Below are positions 21,969-34,869 of a stretch of DNA of 64,000 nucleotides, one piece after another. The stretch spans positions 5,838,001 to 5,902,000 of the forward strand of contig OY986969.1 of the NCBI GenBank assembly GCA_963920575.1, read 5' to 3'. Position 1 is the stretch's first letter, and each line of letters opens with the position of its first letter. The position numbers and the translations under genes were made by a program. Source of the DNA: Narthecium ossifragum. Lineage: Eukaryota > Streptophyta > Magnoliopsida > Dioscoreales > Nartheciaceae. Under the pieces are notes generated by a model. That model made no database searches. It was given only the letters and a program-made list of their open reading frames with translations, and had not been told where the DNA came from.

Positions 21969-24352
21969 AGGGGTGGATCCAGATTTAAAGTCCGCCCGGG
22001 CTAACACTATCCTAATGGCTCGCTTGATGGAAATTATATCAACCACAAACTCACATTTTAATGTAATATCTCTAATGAATTTCAAAAAGTCTGCTCCTAT
22101 GTTTCAGTTACTGTTACTCTACACAAGAACAAGAGACTATATCCAAACAGTAAATGCTCAAGTAGTGTTCTCAATATTCAAAACACATTCTTTTCTGAAC
22201 AGTAAAATAATTCATAAAATAATTCTAAAAATAAAAAATTGCAATTGGGGTCTAATCTCTCAATTATGCAACTACTAACCTTTCAGGGTCATTTACTTTA
22301 CCTTGTACGTTGTAGAAAATTGCTTTTAAGAGAGACAAAACAACAAAATCAAGGGGCTATCAGGAGCTACGACATTAACTTGAAGCCTTGAACTCATGGG
22401 TGTCCTGCAAGAATCAAATACCATGTGAATAAATTATATGCCTAGCAAACATCTTAATCAACGAGTAAACAAATGTGAATAAATTAAAATGCGTAAACTC
22501 ACTATCGAAGTTGTGCCCGACGATTCTTTTGAGCATAGAATTCGTCAATTATTTCATCTGTGTCAATATCTTAAGCAAGCTCTCTTTCGATGTAGATAGT
22601 CAATTATTTCATTTGTGTCAATATCTGTGTCAATTATTTGAGTTGCTCACAACTGATGGTGAAGGTGTATCACTTGTGGATGTATCATCTCTTGGTTTAT
22701 AGAACGACAAAAGTGTCTTTTTTCTCTTTCTTTCTTGGGTTGCCATCACAATTAACAACCCAAAATCCTGTATAATTTATATAGAAGTTCAGCTATATAG
22801 CAATCCAAACCAATCAATACTTTTACTCATATGCCACAAAGTAAGAAACAAGCAATTGTCAAAACAGACATTAAAGACCTAAATGTTTAAAAGGGACATA
22901 TTATTTTTTACTCGTGTCTCTTAAGCCCCTTCATATTCAATTAGGTTTTTCCCCATATGGGATCAATTCCATGATTAAAATGCACAAAATCAATCCACTA
23001 GTCTCCAAAAATATGTAAAACTCACCAAAACACAAATAAAGAAATACAAAAAAATGATTTTACCTCTCTTTCGACGAAGAAGAGATCAAACCTCCCTCTA
23101 TCCCTTATATGGAACTGATGGCATCATGAAAGAGATGTGATAGGGATCTCTAAAATTTCAAGGAATTCAAAATTAGGAATTTAATTTGGAAAAAAAGAAA
23201 TGAGATAAAAGAGAAATAAAAATCAGGGATTTGTGCATAATACCTGATCAGCAAACAACCGTCCAATATTGAATTTGGGAGAGCCTTCCGTTCGTGGATC
23301 CAGCGATTTCACCCCGGTAGTCGTGTAGAGCCCCCTAAGAGCAACTCCAACCGGGCTGCAAAAGTCAATTTTGCAGCCCGGTGCAACTCCAACCGTCCTG
23401 CATATTGGGCTGCATTTATGCAGCTCCTCACCCAAGGCTGCATATATGCAGCCGGTGAGTATGAGCTGCATTTATGCAGCAATTATATTTAATAACATTT
23501 ATAATACCGAAACTATCCTTTCTACTCTTCTCATTTAGTTCTAAATTACTAACATATTCTATAGTTAAAGTATCTTAATTACAATAATTTGTGTAACTTT
23601 AAAATTACTGATTTATTTAGAATAAATAATATATCAATGAAAAACTCTTGTCGATCCCTACAAAACAAGACTAATATTGAATACTTTTTAATTATTATTT
23701 ATCTAATTGTATATAAATTATTTTATTATTATTATTTTTCCATCATTGGGTTTTTAAATTATATAATATATTCTGTATTTTATGCACTTTTTATTATTAA
23801 TTATCTTGACTAGAAAATATTAAATAAAAATGAAATCTTTTTTTCAGAGGCCTTCGGTTGGAGTATAATGACTGCATTGCTCCATATTTGAAGCAAACAG
23901 TGCCAATAATGGCTGCATTTATGCGGCCAGCGTTCGAGATGCTCTAATACCTAGCAGTCCGGCCTTATGGATTTCCTGAGCCCCTAATACCCAACAGTCC
24001 GCCGCCGACCCTCCTGTTCTCCCTGTTTACTAAGGTACGATGACTGTTCTCCCTGTTTACTAAGGTACGATGACGTAACACCTACTTCTTTTTTTATTTT
24101 GACTCGTTTCAATTTTGACTGCCAATATTTGACAGGCGGGGGCAGCTAACACCTAATCGTGACGTCACTAAGACACTAACCCCTGACTTTTCAATTTTGA
24201 CACTTAAATTTTGACTCTTAGGAATCGGTGGGTTGGTGGCCTGAGATGGTGGGCTGACCATTAAACTAAGAGTTTTAATGGATTAAATATATAAGTTTTT
24301 TAAGAATTTTCATGTGAAGCTCCGTGCAGTCCACTCATAAATCCGCCTCCCT
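21969..24352. mobile_element. hAT-like element inserted upstream of OMT-1
   Basis: The ends AGGGGTGGATCCAG and, complemented, AGGGAGGCGGATTTATGAG are of the hAT form. An 8-bp duplication, TTTTGACC, lies at 21961-21968 and 24353-24360. Unit B has the matching uninterrupted site (CTTTTGATCCAAGATCC, near 43722), so the boundaries are supported by a paralogous empty site. The interior has no intact transposase. It contains a Harbinger-like MITE (23339-23944) and a direct 30-bp repeat (24015-24044 and 24045-24074). Confidence 0.75.
23339..23944. mobile_element. PIF/Harbinger-like MITE nested in the hAT element
   Basis: Ends read GAGCAACTCCAACCGGGCTG on the left and, complemented, GAGCATCTCGAACGCTGGCCG on the right, with TAA duplicated at 23336-23338 and 23945-23947. 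Subterminal TGCATTTATGCAGC palindromes recur. The GAGCAxCTCxAACxG end with a TAA target is characteristic of Tourist-like elements. The 606-bp interior is AT-rich and non-coding. It inserted after the hAT element. Confidence 0.75.
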
Positions 24353-24360
24353 TTTTGACC

Positions 24361-24460
24361 CAAGATTCAATGGTGAAGAACTGAAAAATACAGACATAAT
24401 TGAAAAACATAACTGAAAATATATGAATAAATAAAAACTTTCCAGGGTCACGGGCTCACA

Positions 24461-24493
<33 letters not shown>

Positions 24494-24835
24494 GTAAAGC
24501 AAGAGTACTGAGATATGAGTCATGCCATGGGTGTGAACTCTTCACACCTCCCACGTGGTGAGGGATTCACACCCTCGCGTGTGACTCTGGAAGCTGTCAG
24601 GCATCTAATCAAGGAGTAAAAGAAACTCATGTAAAAGAGCTCTTAGCAAGGTCTTTTAATTGTCTGGATGTTCTCCATTAATTGTTTGGCTTTTGCATAG
24701 TGTGTGACATGTGTCCCCTCCACTTGGTTCTCATCATTGGTCCTCACTCCTCAGTCCTATTAAACAAGCGCAACGTTTTCTGTGAGTTCATTGACAGTTT
24801 CAGAAACCCAGTTGAAGCTTCTCAAATTCTCTGCA
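24361..24835 (+). promoter_or_regulatory. OMT-1 upstream region, shared with OMT-3
   Basis: From AGATTCAATGGTG to the start codon this stretch is nearly identical to 43730-44209 upstream of OMT-3, and its last 100 bases resemble those before OMT-2. It contains a T-rich tract (24473-24493) and a CCCACGTGGTGAGG G-box-like motif near 24550. I could not fix a transcription start. The conserved block makes it the likely promoter of this gene family. Confidence 0.5.
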
Positions 24836-27018
<2,183 letters not shown>

Positions 27019-27504
27019 GCGTACCGCCGCCAGCAAATTAATAGCCTTGTGTCTTGCTTCCTCCACCTCGTGTCTGAGGTTTCATTTAGCATGGTCAACA
27101 ACAATGCTTGAGTTTGCTGTGGATTTAGTCTTGTGTGAAATAATGCTATGGTTTGAACCAAATGCTTAACATGGAATCAATACTTGTGCATGTTGAGATG
27201 ACAGAGTTGGCTAACTAATGTTGTAGTTTGAAGCATGAGTTGCTTAACTTGGACTTAATGTATGTGGCTTGGTAGAGAATGGTGGTTGTGCCAATCTTTG
27301 TGTTTTGATCTGAGAGGGTTTTCTTGGTGGGCTAGAGGGGAGGTTATCAACAGTGTGGGTTCAGGGGCTGTTTGGCAGCCTGGGATCCGGTGGACGGGAT
27401 TTGCGCGTTTGGATCGCCGTCGGATCCCAAAAAAATCCCAAAAAATGGGATCCGTCCTTTGGAATCCGATGGGCAGATGCCGGATCCACCCCTTGGCCAA
27501 ACAT
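27019..27504. other. OMT-1 3' flank and a GGATCC-rich MITE-like block
   Basis: The first 230 bases resemble the 3' flank of OMT-3 and include repeated ATGCTTAAC and TTTGAAGC motifs. From 27365 to 27509 a GC-richer block runs from GGGGCTGTTTGGCAGCC to GGCCAAACATACCC; the inverted ends suggest a small hAT-like MITE. No target duplication is clear. Confidence 0.45.
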
Positions 27505-28500
27505 ACCCTAATAAAAGCATCTCTGAACATGAGGAGACACATCCAACACAACCTTCTATCCTAAATTGATAAAAGTTACACGTAGCACTTATAGCTAACT
27601 GTTACCATAAAAAGCAAGTCAATATCATAATTCATAAGGACCATCAATTTTGATGATAATTTCATAGATAGGATGAAATTGTCATAAAACACAGAGTATT
27701 TTGATTATAAGTTTCTCATTCAGCTTTCAAATAGCTGGATTTTTAGACCGTTGGAAAGAGGACGAGGGAATCTACAAGTTTATTGGTTTACAAGATTTTG
27801 TGATTCCAATATTTTCGAAGCCAAATATGTCGTAGAAGTTGGATGCCCAAATGGTAAATATCAATGATGAATTTCACATCGAATGCTCAAAACGACGAAT
27901 AGTTTGAGCAATCATTCTAGACAACCAGAACATTGTAAGCTGAACACTTTAGAGGACGTTGAGTAGTTCAAGTGGTTAGTATTCAATGGTGTTAATGTGT
28001 TAGTTTTGGGGTCTATAATCCCCCAGCCCTCAATTTTATTGGAAATATAGGACATTTAACCCCCTAAACAAGATAAAAGGCTTAACTAATAAAAAGTAAC
28101 ATTCAAAAAATCAAGAGTTCAGTTCGATATAGCTGAACTATTTTATCATAATTTTTAAATATAATATTAAAATAAGCTATTTTTTAGATTTTTGAAAAGA
28201 GTATTAAAAATATAACTTTTATATTCAAAGGTTTTTCACATTATTACTCTATAAAATTATACAAGCCAATTTATAGTGAAAGGATGGGGATGTTATTCGA
28301 TTGTCAAAATCTCATAACGAATGAAAGACAAAAGCTACTGAAGAAGCACGTAGTTGGTGGGCTGAAGTCATTGTCAAGTTTGTGACCGAAGGTAGTACGT
28401 AGTTGTTGGGTTGAAGTCGTTGTCAAAGTTTGAGATCGACCGAAGGTCACGGGACAGTTCCGGTTCCAATACGATTACTTTAGAAGAAGAACAGAAGGAG
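27505..28500 (+). repeat. Dispersed repeat family D, copy 2
   Basis: It starts TAATAAAAGCATCTCTGAAC and follows copy 1 (19309-20480) through most landmarks to about 28500. An internal 28330-28430 segment (ACGTAGTTG.TGGG.TGAAGTC) is duplicated in tandem. It is followed by AT-rich sequence holding a kelch gene fragment and then by copy 3. Confidence 0.55.
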
Positions 28501-28920
28501 AGAATCGAGAGAAGCTGCCGTTAGGAATTCCAAAATAGTTTCGTACCTGGTTCAAGCGTCTTTTTATCGGATTCAACAGATATTATAATAAAATTATATG
28601 TATTATTATATTAATAAAATTATATGTATTATTAATTAAATTAAATTAATTATATTATTAATTAAATTATATGTATTATTATATTATTAAGTAATTGATT
28701 AAAGCAAAGGTGAATATTATATGCATTATCATATAATTAATTAAACTACCAATATGTCTCATAAAAATTTTAAAATTAGAATTTACTTATTTTATATTAT
28801 TTTCAATAATATATATTAAACTAATATTATAATATTCATATAAATGGGTTGTATGAGGATGCATTGATGTGTATGACCACGTCATGTCATCATGTGGCGA
28901 TATGATCTTTCTTCTCGTCC

Positions 28921-29058
28921 GTCGTAGATGAACGCCATCTGTACGTCGGTGGCGGCCACGACGCCGGCAAGAATACCCTCAACACCGCCGAGCCATACGA
29001 CCCGGTGGAGGACGGGCAAACATCAATGCTGACGATGGCGGATGAGCGGGCTTCCGCC
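28921..29058 (+). pseudogene. Captured kelch-repeat (F-box/kelch type) fragment
   Basis: A 138-base GC-rich island within very AT-rich DNA encodes a single kelch repeat: LYVGGGHDAGKNTLNTAEPY followed by DPVEDGQTSMLTMADERA. This is the form found in plant F-box/kelch proteins (GGHDxxKNxLxxAExYDPxxD). There is no start, stop or splice context of its own. It is flanked by a direct repeat (about 28685-28760 and 29270-29346), so it was probably carried in by a repeat. Confidence 0.65.
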
Positions 29059-29359
29059 GGAAATAGCAAATAACCAGGCGTTGATATGAGATGAATTCGT
29101 CGGTGGAGGCGTCGAATAGGACAGGTGGGGTGATAATATTATATTTTATTATAATATATTCATGTTGATTATGTCGAATATTTTATTCAGAAGTTAATGT
29201 GAATATATGCATCATAATATTAATAAAACATGAAAATATTATTAATTAAATTATATGATTTATCATCTTATTAAGTAATTTATTAAATCTAAGATGAATA
29301 TTATATATATTATCATATTATTATTAAAAAACTACCAGTATGTCAGAATACCACCTCTT

Positions 29360-29935
29360 TTAATTAATAAAAAATAACATTCAAAATAATCAAGAGTTCG
29401 GGTTCGATATAGCAACTGAAGAAATACATAGTTGGTGGGTGGAAGGTCAGGGACGCTGTCTGATTGTCAAAATCTCATAACGAACGAAGACGAAAGCAAC
29501 TGAAGAAGTACGTAGTCCGCGGGCTAAAGTCGTCGTCAAAGTTTGCGATCGAAGGTTACGTGACAGTTCTGCCGGTGCCGATGCCGATGCGATTACTCTA
29601 TAGGAGAAGTATAAAAGGAAGAGAATTAAGAGAAGGCGGCGGCAACAAGTCAAGGTCAAGGGACGAATCAATATTTTCTTCTTATCTAAATAATTAGGAG
29701 TACCCCACGTAATCATCAGGGGTGGTTTTACTGTAAACTTTTCATGTCACATTTCTATTTCCTTCGGAAATTTGATTGTCCGTTCGAACACACTTCAAAG
29801 GAGCGAACAACCCCATCCATATTATTTTAATGAGAATCATTTATATTTTAATGTTTGTATCTCCTCCTCGTACTTATATTTTTGTGCAAACGCTGACAAT
29901 TTAATGAGTCAAAATAGAAAACTAATAGAGGATAA
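29360..29935 (+). repeat. Dispersed repeat family D, copy 3 (3' half)
   Basis: From AATAACATTCAAAA.AATCAAGAGTTC onward this repeats 28087-28500 and then continues into the right-hand portion known from copy 1 (ending TTAATGAGTCAAAATAGAAAAC). Copies 2 and 3 thus form a diverged tandem pair with a period of roughly 1.15-1.28 kb. The next 200 bases (29936-30148) show nothing I can name. Confidence 0.55.
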
Positions 29936-30395
29936 GAAAGAGTGGTGAGACGAATCTCTTACACGTCCCCCTGTGCATGACACGTTGCGATTGGGTGGGC
30001 ATAGCGGGCTAGTGCTCTCGAAACCGCAAGTGTTTTGGACCACGTTGAGGCTATGAATATATCAAACCCCCCGAGTAACGTAAATCATTTTTCAAGCAGT
30101 GTCATGCATGATGATTGGATGCAGAGGACCACCCAAAACCTTTACACCTACAAAAAGGGGTAAAGTATGTGTTTTTGTCCCTTATGTTTTTGATAAATTT
30201 TTATAAATTCATGTACTTTAAAAATTCCCAGTTTAATTCTTAGATTTTTTTGAAACCGAGCTCAATCATGTCCCTCCGTCCACTCACCTTCCGCCAACGA
30301 ACGTCGGCTCGGCCAAACCGACGTCCCCGGTCACGGCCAAACCAATCGCCATCATGTCCGTCGATAACGAGGTCCTGGGCTCCGAAACACCTCTC

Positions 30396-30951
30396 TCAAC
30401 TCGCAGCTCCTACCAGCGATGCAAAACCTCCACGATGCCCTCTCCTCCTCCCACCCCATCGATCAAGATCTCGACGATCCATTCCATGACTGTCCTCTCC
30501 CAGTCCAACGCCTTGCATGCACGCGCCGCATGCTGAACCCCCGCGGCTCCGCTTCAAGCACACCTCTCGCCGCAACGACGGCTCACCACGCGCTAAATGT
30601 GCTGCGACTATCCGAGCCGCCACTAGTGTGCATTGCTGGTAGTATGGGACAACCATACGCGTGTAGCAAGTCTAGCGCTGACCCTTCTCGATGGAAGCGC
30701 ACGGTGAGCTCGATCTCGCCCATCTTCGTTAGTCTGGATGGCAGCAGCAGCATCAATATGCTTGATTGCTCTCGAGCATGGAGATACGGATCCGAATCCT
30801 GCCAATTGGGCGATAGGGAGTCTTTGGACTTGTCGGAGTAGTCGTCGAAGATGACGATTGTGAGGACATGTCCCTCCATTTCTGGGTCGACCACCTGGGT
30901 CGGGCCCGTGGCTCGTTGTGGACCACAAGGGCAATTTGGTAAATTGCGCAT
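30396..30951 (-). pseudogene. Captured MCTP (multiple C2 domain and transmembrane protein) fragment, downstream part
   Basis: On the minus strand, three frames give successive parts of a C2 domain of plant MCTP/QUIRKY/FTIP-like proteins: GHVLTIVIFDDYSDKSKDS, then PIGRIRIRISMLESNQAY, then TKMGEIELTVRFHREGSALD and LLHAYGCPILPAMH, then AARIVAAHLARGEPSLRREV. Each switch needs a frameshift, so the fragment is dead. The order matches the family after its C2 domain and before the transmembrane part. It belongs with 33291-33826. Confidence 0.7.
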
Positions 30952-30997
30952 TGTCGGTTTGTTTCACACCCGCGTGTGCACACACTGACCTTGTTTG

Positions 30998-33290
30998 TGT
31001 TAGTGCTTGATTAGAATGGTTAGGTGGACCCGGGAACGAAAGATCCCAGCTCGGGCGCGCTGAAGCTTGCTTTTGGGCAGCTTACGGCCATTGAGCGATC
31101 GATCGGGCTCGTGAGCGAGTCGGTGGGTTTTTGACCCATTCGGATCGATCCATTTTGGCCTTGGATCGATCCAAGTACTGCGCAGGGCAGTTGAGCTGCG
31201 CAGAGCAGTTGAGCTTCCGTCGTCCTCCATTGTCAGGAGAAGAGAGGACCTCTCCTCCCCTTTTCCCCACCTTCCCCGACCTTCCCCCTTCTCTTCTCCT
31301 TCTCTTCTTCCTTTTCTTCTTCTTCCTTCTCCTTCCTTCTCTCCCGTGGTTCTGTTTTTCCTCTGTTTTCTTCCGGGGCAGCCATCTTCTTCTCCTCCGT
31401 TCTCCCTCCTTCGGCCACCGTTTTGGGTGTTCTAAAGCTCGTTGGATCCGTGGCGGCGAGAGGAAGATCCCTGGAGTGGTTTGGAACCTTGTTGGTGACC
31501 GATTAGCGAGGAATCAACCGAGGATTAGCACAGTTCGGTAGGTGTTCTACCTACGAGAGTGTTTAATGGGTTTCGTTAAATCTAGCCGTTAGATCTTGAT
31601 GAAATTGTGTTGTTGGATGCTTCTTGTCTATTATAATTACTGATATAAGTTTCATGATCTTTAGTTGAGATTTGAGTAGGATTTATGCATGATAAATCTC
31701 GGATTTTTCGGTTTTCTGCTGTTCTTGAAGAACAACCGGCTTGCGGCGAGTTTTCCGGTTTGGACATGTATGATCTTGGCTTTTGATAAACATAAGAGTT
31801 GTAGATCTCTTCGTTAGCTTTCCATTCCAGTTTATTTCATATTTTTTCGATTTTTCTATGAATTTTAGTGATTTGTCTCGTGGCCTGCGACGAGCCTGAT
31901 CTGAAGCTAGTATGATGAAGCTTTGGATCGATCCAAATTGTTCCGGATCGATCCCAAGCTGACTGATGGTGTTTTATGGGTTGGTATGAAGCTTTGGATC
32001 GATCGAAATTGTTCCGGATCGTTCCCAAGCTGACTGATGGTGTTTTATGGAGTTTTGATTAGCTGTTTTGATTAATGTTTTTCCGTTAATCCAACCGTTG
32101 GATGATCATGGATTTTGGATATGTTGATCCCGGCATGTAAATCTACTTGTTTCTAAGTTGGATCTTGAATCCGACGTCGTTTGAATGTCGGATCGGCGGG
32201 ACCAATTAGCCTCTAAGTAGAGGTTTTGGTGTTTTGAATATAATAGTATATGTCGGATTATAATAATATATTTTTACTGTTCATCGAAGTTTTTGGGGTT
32301 ACTTCCCGTTGCAGGAGTCCGCGGTTGACGGTCGTGGTTCCGTCGTAATGCCGGGATCAGCTGCGGATCGGCTGGCAGCGGCTGGTAGTACCACTACAAC
32401 GATCCTGTTGGACTTGTATGCTGCCTTGACATACTGTTACATGCCTATTCCCTATTGCTTGTGTATGTTCATAGCATGCATTCTCTGTTGTGCATTAGTT
32501 GGATGGTTAGAGCGTGGGTGATTTGTGGATCGTCGTCCCGAGGCTGGAAGCTCGGATTTAGCCCTAGGACCGAGGTTGGGTAGTTAGGACCCGGTTCGAA
32601 TTGTGGTGTCCAGTCGAATTTGATGATAGGCTTAGATGACTGGTACACATGTTGCTTGGTGATTATAGAGGTCGTGTCGGCCTTGAGTCAGATGCTGAGG
32701 TGTAGCCGGTGTCCCACTGTGCTAACCTTGCAGTGTCGGGTTCCTGCAGTTGTCGTCGTCAGTGTTGTTCCTGCTACTGAGTGCTGCCCCTGGGCCTCAG
32801 GGACACGCGGTGGGGTTATGGAACCCATGTATACACCCAGGTCTTACTCGAGGGCGACACTCTTGCGTTCCCCTTCCTTCTGTGTGACGTAGTGTAGAAC
32901 CCTACTGAGCTTTATGCTCACTCCTACCCGGGCTGCGTTTTGCAGGTGCAGGCGCCAGCTCTTCTTCAGTAGCCCCTATCGAGCAGGTGTTTGGTGGCGC
33001 GGCGGCGTCTGGCGGGGTTTGAGGACCGGTGATCCCTTTCTACACTTTTGTTATAGTTAGTCTCCTACGGGAGTATGATGTATAAACTGTTGTAACCCCT
33101 TTGAAGTTTTTTTGAATATTATATTATATCTTTTGGGGTTTGAAATTATTGTATTATTCAGGGGTGTTTATGAACTGTTTAATGAAATCAGGAAGTTGGG
33201 GGGGAACCCCTCGCCTTTATTTCCGCATTTAGTTAGGTTCCGGTTCGCGTCGCCCGGCCCGGTTGGGCTTCCGAGGGTCGGGGCGCGACA
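30998..33290. mobile_element. LTR-like sequence, possible solo LTR of a Ty3/Gypsy element, inside Pack-MULE 2
   Basis: The block runs from TGTTAGTGCTTG to GGGGCGCGACA (TG...CA ends), about 2.3 kb, with no open frames of consequence. Features fit a long plant Gypsy LTR: GGATCGATCC-rich modules, a tandem pair of about 64 bp at 31915-32045 (AGCTTTGGATCGATC and CCCAAGCTGACTGATGG), CT-rich leader-like sequence at 31250-31400 and T-rich sequence near 33110. I cannot find a matching 5-bp duplication, so the left border is uncertain. It separates the two MCTP pieces. Confidence 0.45.
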
Positions 33291-33826
33291 ACGACCGTGA
33301 GGACGGTGGAGGGCTCGTAGACTTCCAAGGTGTAATGCTCGTTCCAGGCCGGGTCGAAGCTGTCAGCGATGGTGCGTGTTTGGGCCCACTTGGGGCCGTT
33401 CTTGGCGACGACGAACACATCGGCGATGTCCTTCCCGTCAACGGTCCTCATCGAACCCACCAGAGATTGCCAGAGCTGCCGTGTTGATGGCCGGTAGTCA
33501 CTGCTCGCATGCGGCTGCTCGTCTGACACGTGGTGCCCACCGTCGAGGCACACGCGCATGTGCAGCCTCCCACCGTAGACATGCGCGCTCCTCTTCCTCC
33601 TTTTGATCTCCTTGGTGGGGATGAAGCCTAGCCACCACGACGCAACCTTCTGGTCGTTGACGCGGCGCTCAATGGTAGAGTCTGGAATGATAGCCGAGCC
33701 AAAGACGGTGGGCGGCTCCTTTCCATCGCGGCACTGGAGAGAAAGGACTAGTCTCTGGTCGTTCTCGAACGGCTCGGCGGGCATCCTCGGGTTCCTACGC
33801 GACACGGGATCCACCTTCATGATCAA
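33291..33826 (-). pseudogene. Captured MCTP fragment, upstream part (C2 domain)
   Basis: A continuous minus-strand frame encodes AEPFENDQRLVLSLQ, STIERRVNDQKVASWWLGF, GRLHMRVCLDGGHHVSDEQ, SSDYRPSTRQLWQ, DVFVVAKNGPKWAQTRTIAD and SFDPAWNEHYTLEVYEPSTV. These are the diagnostic phrases of the loop between two C2 domains, and of the next C2 domain, in plant MCTPs. The piece ends where the LTR-like insertion begins. A frame this long and clean suggests a capture later than most decay in the other piece, or less damage here by chance. Confidence 0.8.
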
Positions 33827-33992
33827 CCCCTACCCCTTCTTTGCATACCGCAACGACCCCCGCCCTGAAACCCTCGCCTCTACCTCTTCTAGCCCAACCC
33901 TGGCCGGGTCGATACCGGATCCGGCCTCGCCACGTCCTCCGCTCTCGGCGATCATGTCGCTAACGACCGCGCCGTCGACAGGGCCGGCGAGG

Positions 33993-34172
33993 AGTGGATG
34001 CGTGCTTGGGGCGGTGCTGCATGGGAGCCTCAACTACACGTGTGGGCCTGCAGGCGTCGGCTGCCTCCCGATCCTACCGGCTGGGGACTGCTACGTCCCC
34101 AACACCGCGGGATCCCAACCCGCACACGCCATGAACCTATTCTACCACGTAGCCATTGGGAACCCCCGGCGG
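33993..34172 (+). pseudogene. Captured X8/CBM43-domain fragment
   Basis: On the plus strand, opposite to the MCTP piece, the frame reads LHGSLNYTCGPAGVGCLPI, then PAGDCYVPNTAGSQPAHAMN and LFYHVAIGNPR. The spacing ALxYxCG...C..I.P.G.CY.PNT...HA...FN.YYH is that of the X8 (CBM43) domain found in callose-binding proteins and plant beta-1,3-glucanases. It has no signal peptide and no anchor and is flanked directly by the right arm. It is a second host-gene fragment inside Pack-MULE 2. Confidence 0.62.
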
Positions 34173-34401
34173 GTGGTGATGTTGTCGGTCGATCCAAGTC
34201 CGGTCCGCCTAGTCCATTGGTATGTTCGTCGGTTTGGGCTGAATCGACATTAGTTGACGGACGGCGTGTGGACGGAGGGACATGATTGAGCCCGGTTTGA
34301 AATACCTAAGGATTCAATCGGGAATTTTTAAAATACAGAGACTTGATAAAAATTTGTCAAAAAACTAAGAAATGAACCGCATATTTTAGCCCCTACAAAA
34401 A

Positions 34402-34797
34402 CAATAACACCCCTCCCTAAACAAACATCTTTGTTTTGTCTCACGTGAAGGTAAGGTATTCACCCCTTTGTGTGACTTCAGGAGCTTTCGAGCATTTGGG
34501 CCATGTATGGTTTGGGGATAAGGTGGGTTATCCTCATCTTATCCCCACCTTATCCCCAAACAGAATGGGGGTAGTAAAATATGGATAATTTGGGTTAAGA
34601 TATGTCATTTTAAAAAATGAAGATATCACTTATCATATCCACATTTAGCTCCACATTGATTGTATCCCTATTTCTATTTTTTATTGAAAAAAATATTTTA
34701 ATCTATCCCCAGTCATTATCCTAACTTTTCTAAACCCAAAATTTCTTAACCCGAAATAACCTGTGTGCTTACCGAGAGGCCAAAGTGAACGTAACCT
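34402..34797. other. Remnant of the OMT-2 upstream region with a MITE-like block
   Basis: 34430-34500 (CACGTGAAGG.AAGGTATTCAC, TGTGACTTCAGGAGCTTTC) resembles the region upstream of OMT-1 (24550-24600). It is broken at about 34503 by a block rich in TTATCCCCA palindromes that resembles ends of the MITE at 17806-18201; its right border near 34760 is unclear. The stretch ends with the 16-bp left target duplication of the LINE (34782-34797). Confidence 0.45.
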
Positions 34798-34869
34798 ATA
34801 AGGCATTTTGATGTACTGTTTACCCATCATCAGCTAGAGCTAGTGCTATGCTCTAAGGAAGTAAAAAAC

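Larger units (their letters stand above)
30157..34393. mobile_element. Pack-MULE-like element 2, chimeric, with a nested LTR-like insertion
   Basis: Imperfect inverted arms of about 130-180 bp lie at 30157-30335 and 34215-34393. Shared blocks are GACAAATTTTTAT/GATAAATTTTTAT, TTTAAAAATTCCC and CTCAATCATGTCCCTCCGTC. TACAAAAA is duplicated at 30149-30156 and 34394-34401. The interior carries fragments of two unrelated host genes on opposite strands, and about 2.3 kb of LTR-like sequence sits in the middle. Without that insertion the element is about 1.9 kb. The arms differ by roughly a quarter of positions, so the element is not young. Confidence 0.72.

Noticed and set aside
30998..33290. A complete solo LTR with a target duplication
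   Set aside because: TG...CA ends are present but no matching 5-bp flanks could be found, so it is reported only as LTR-like.
30396..33826. A working MCTP gene on the minus strand
   Set aside because: Several frameshifts, only part of the C2 region, no transmembrane part and position between the arms of a Pack-MULE-like element show it is a captured fragment.
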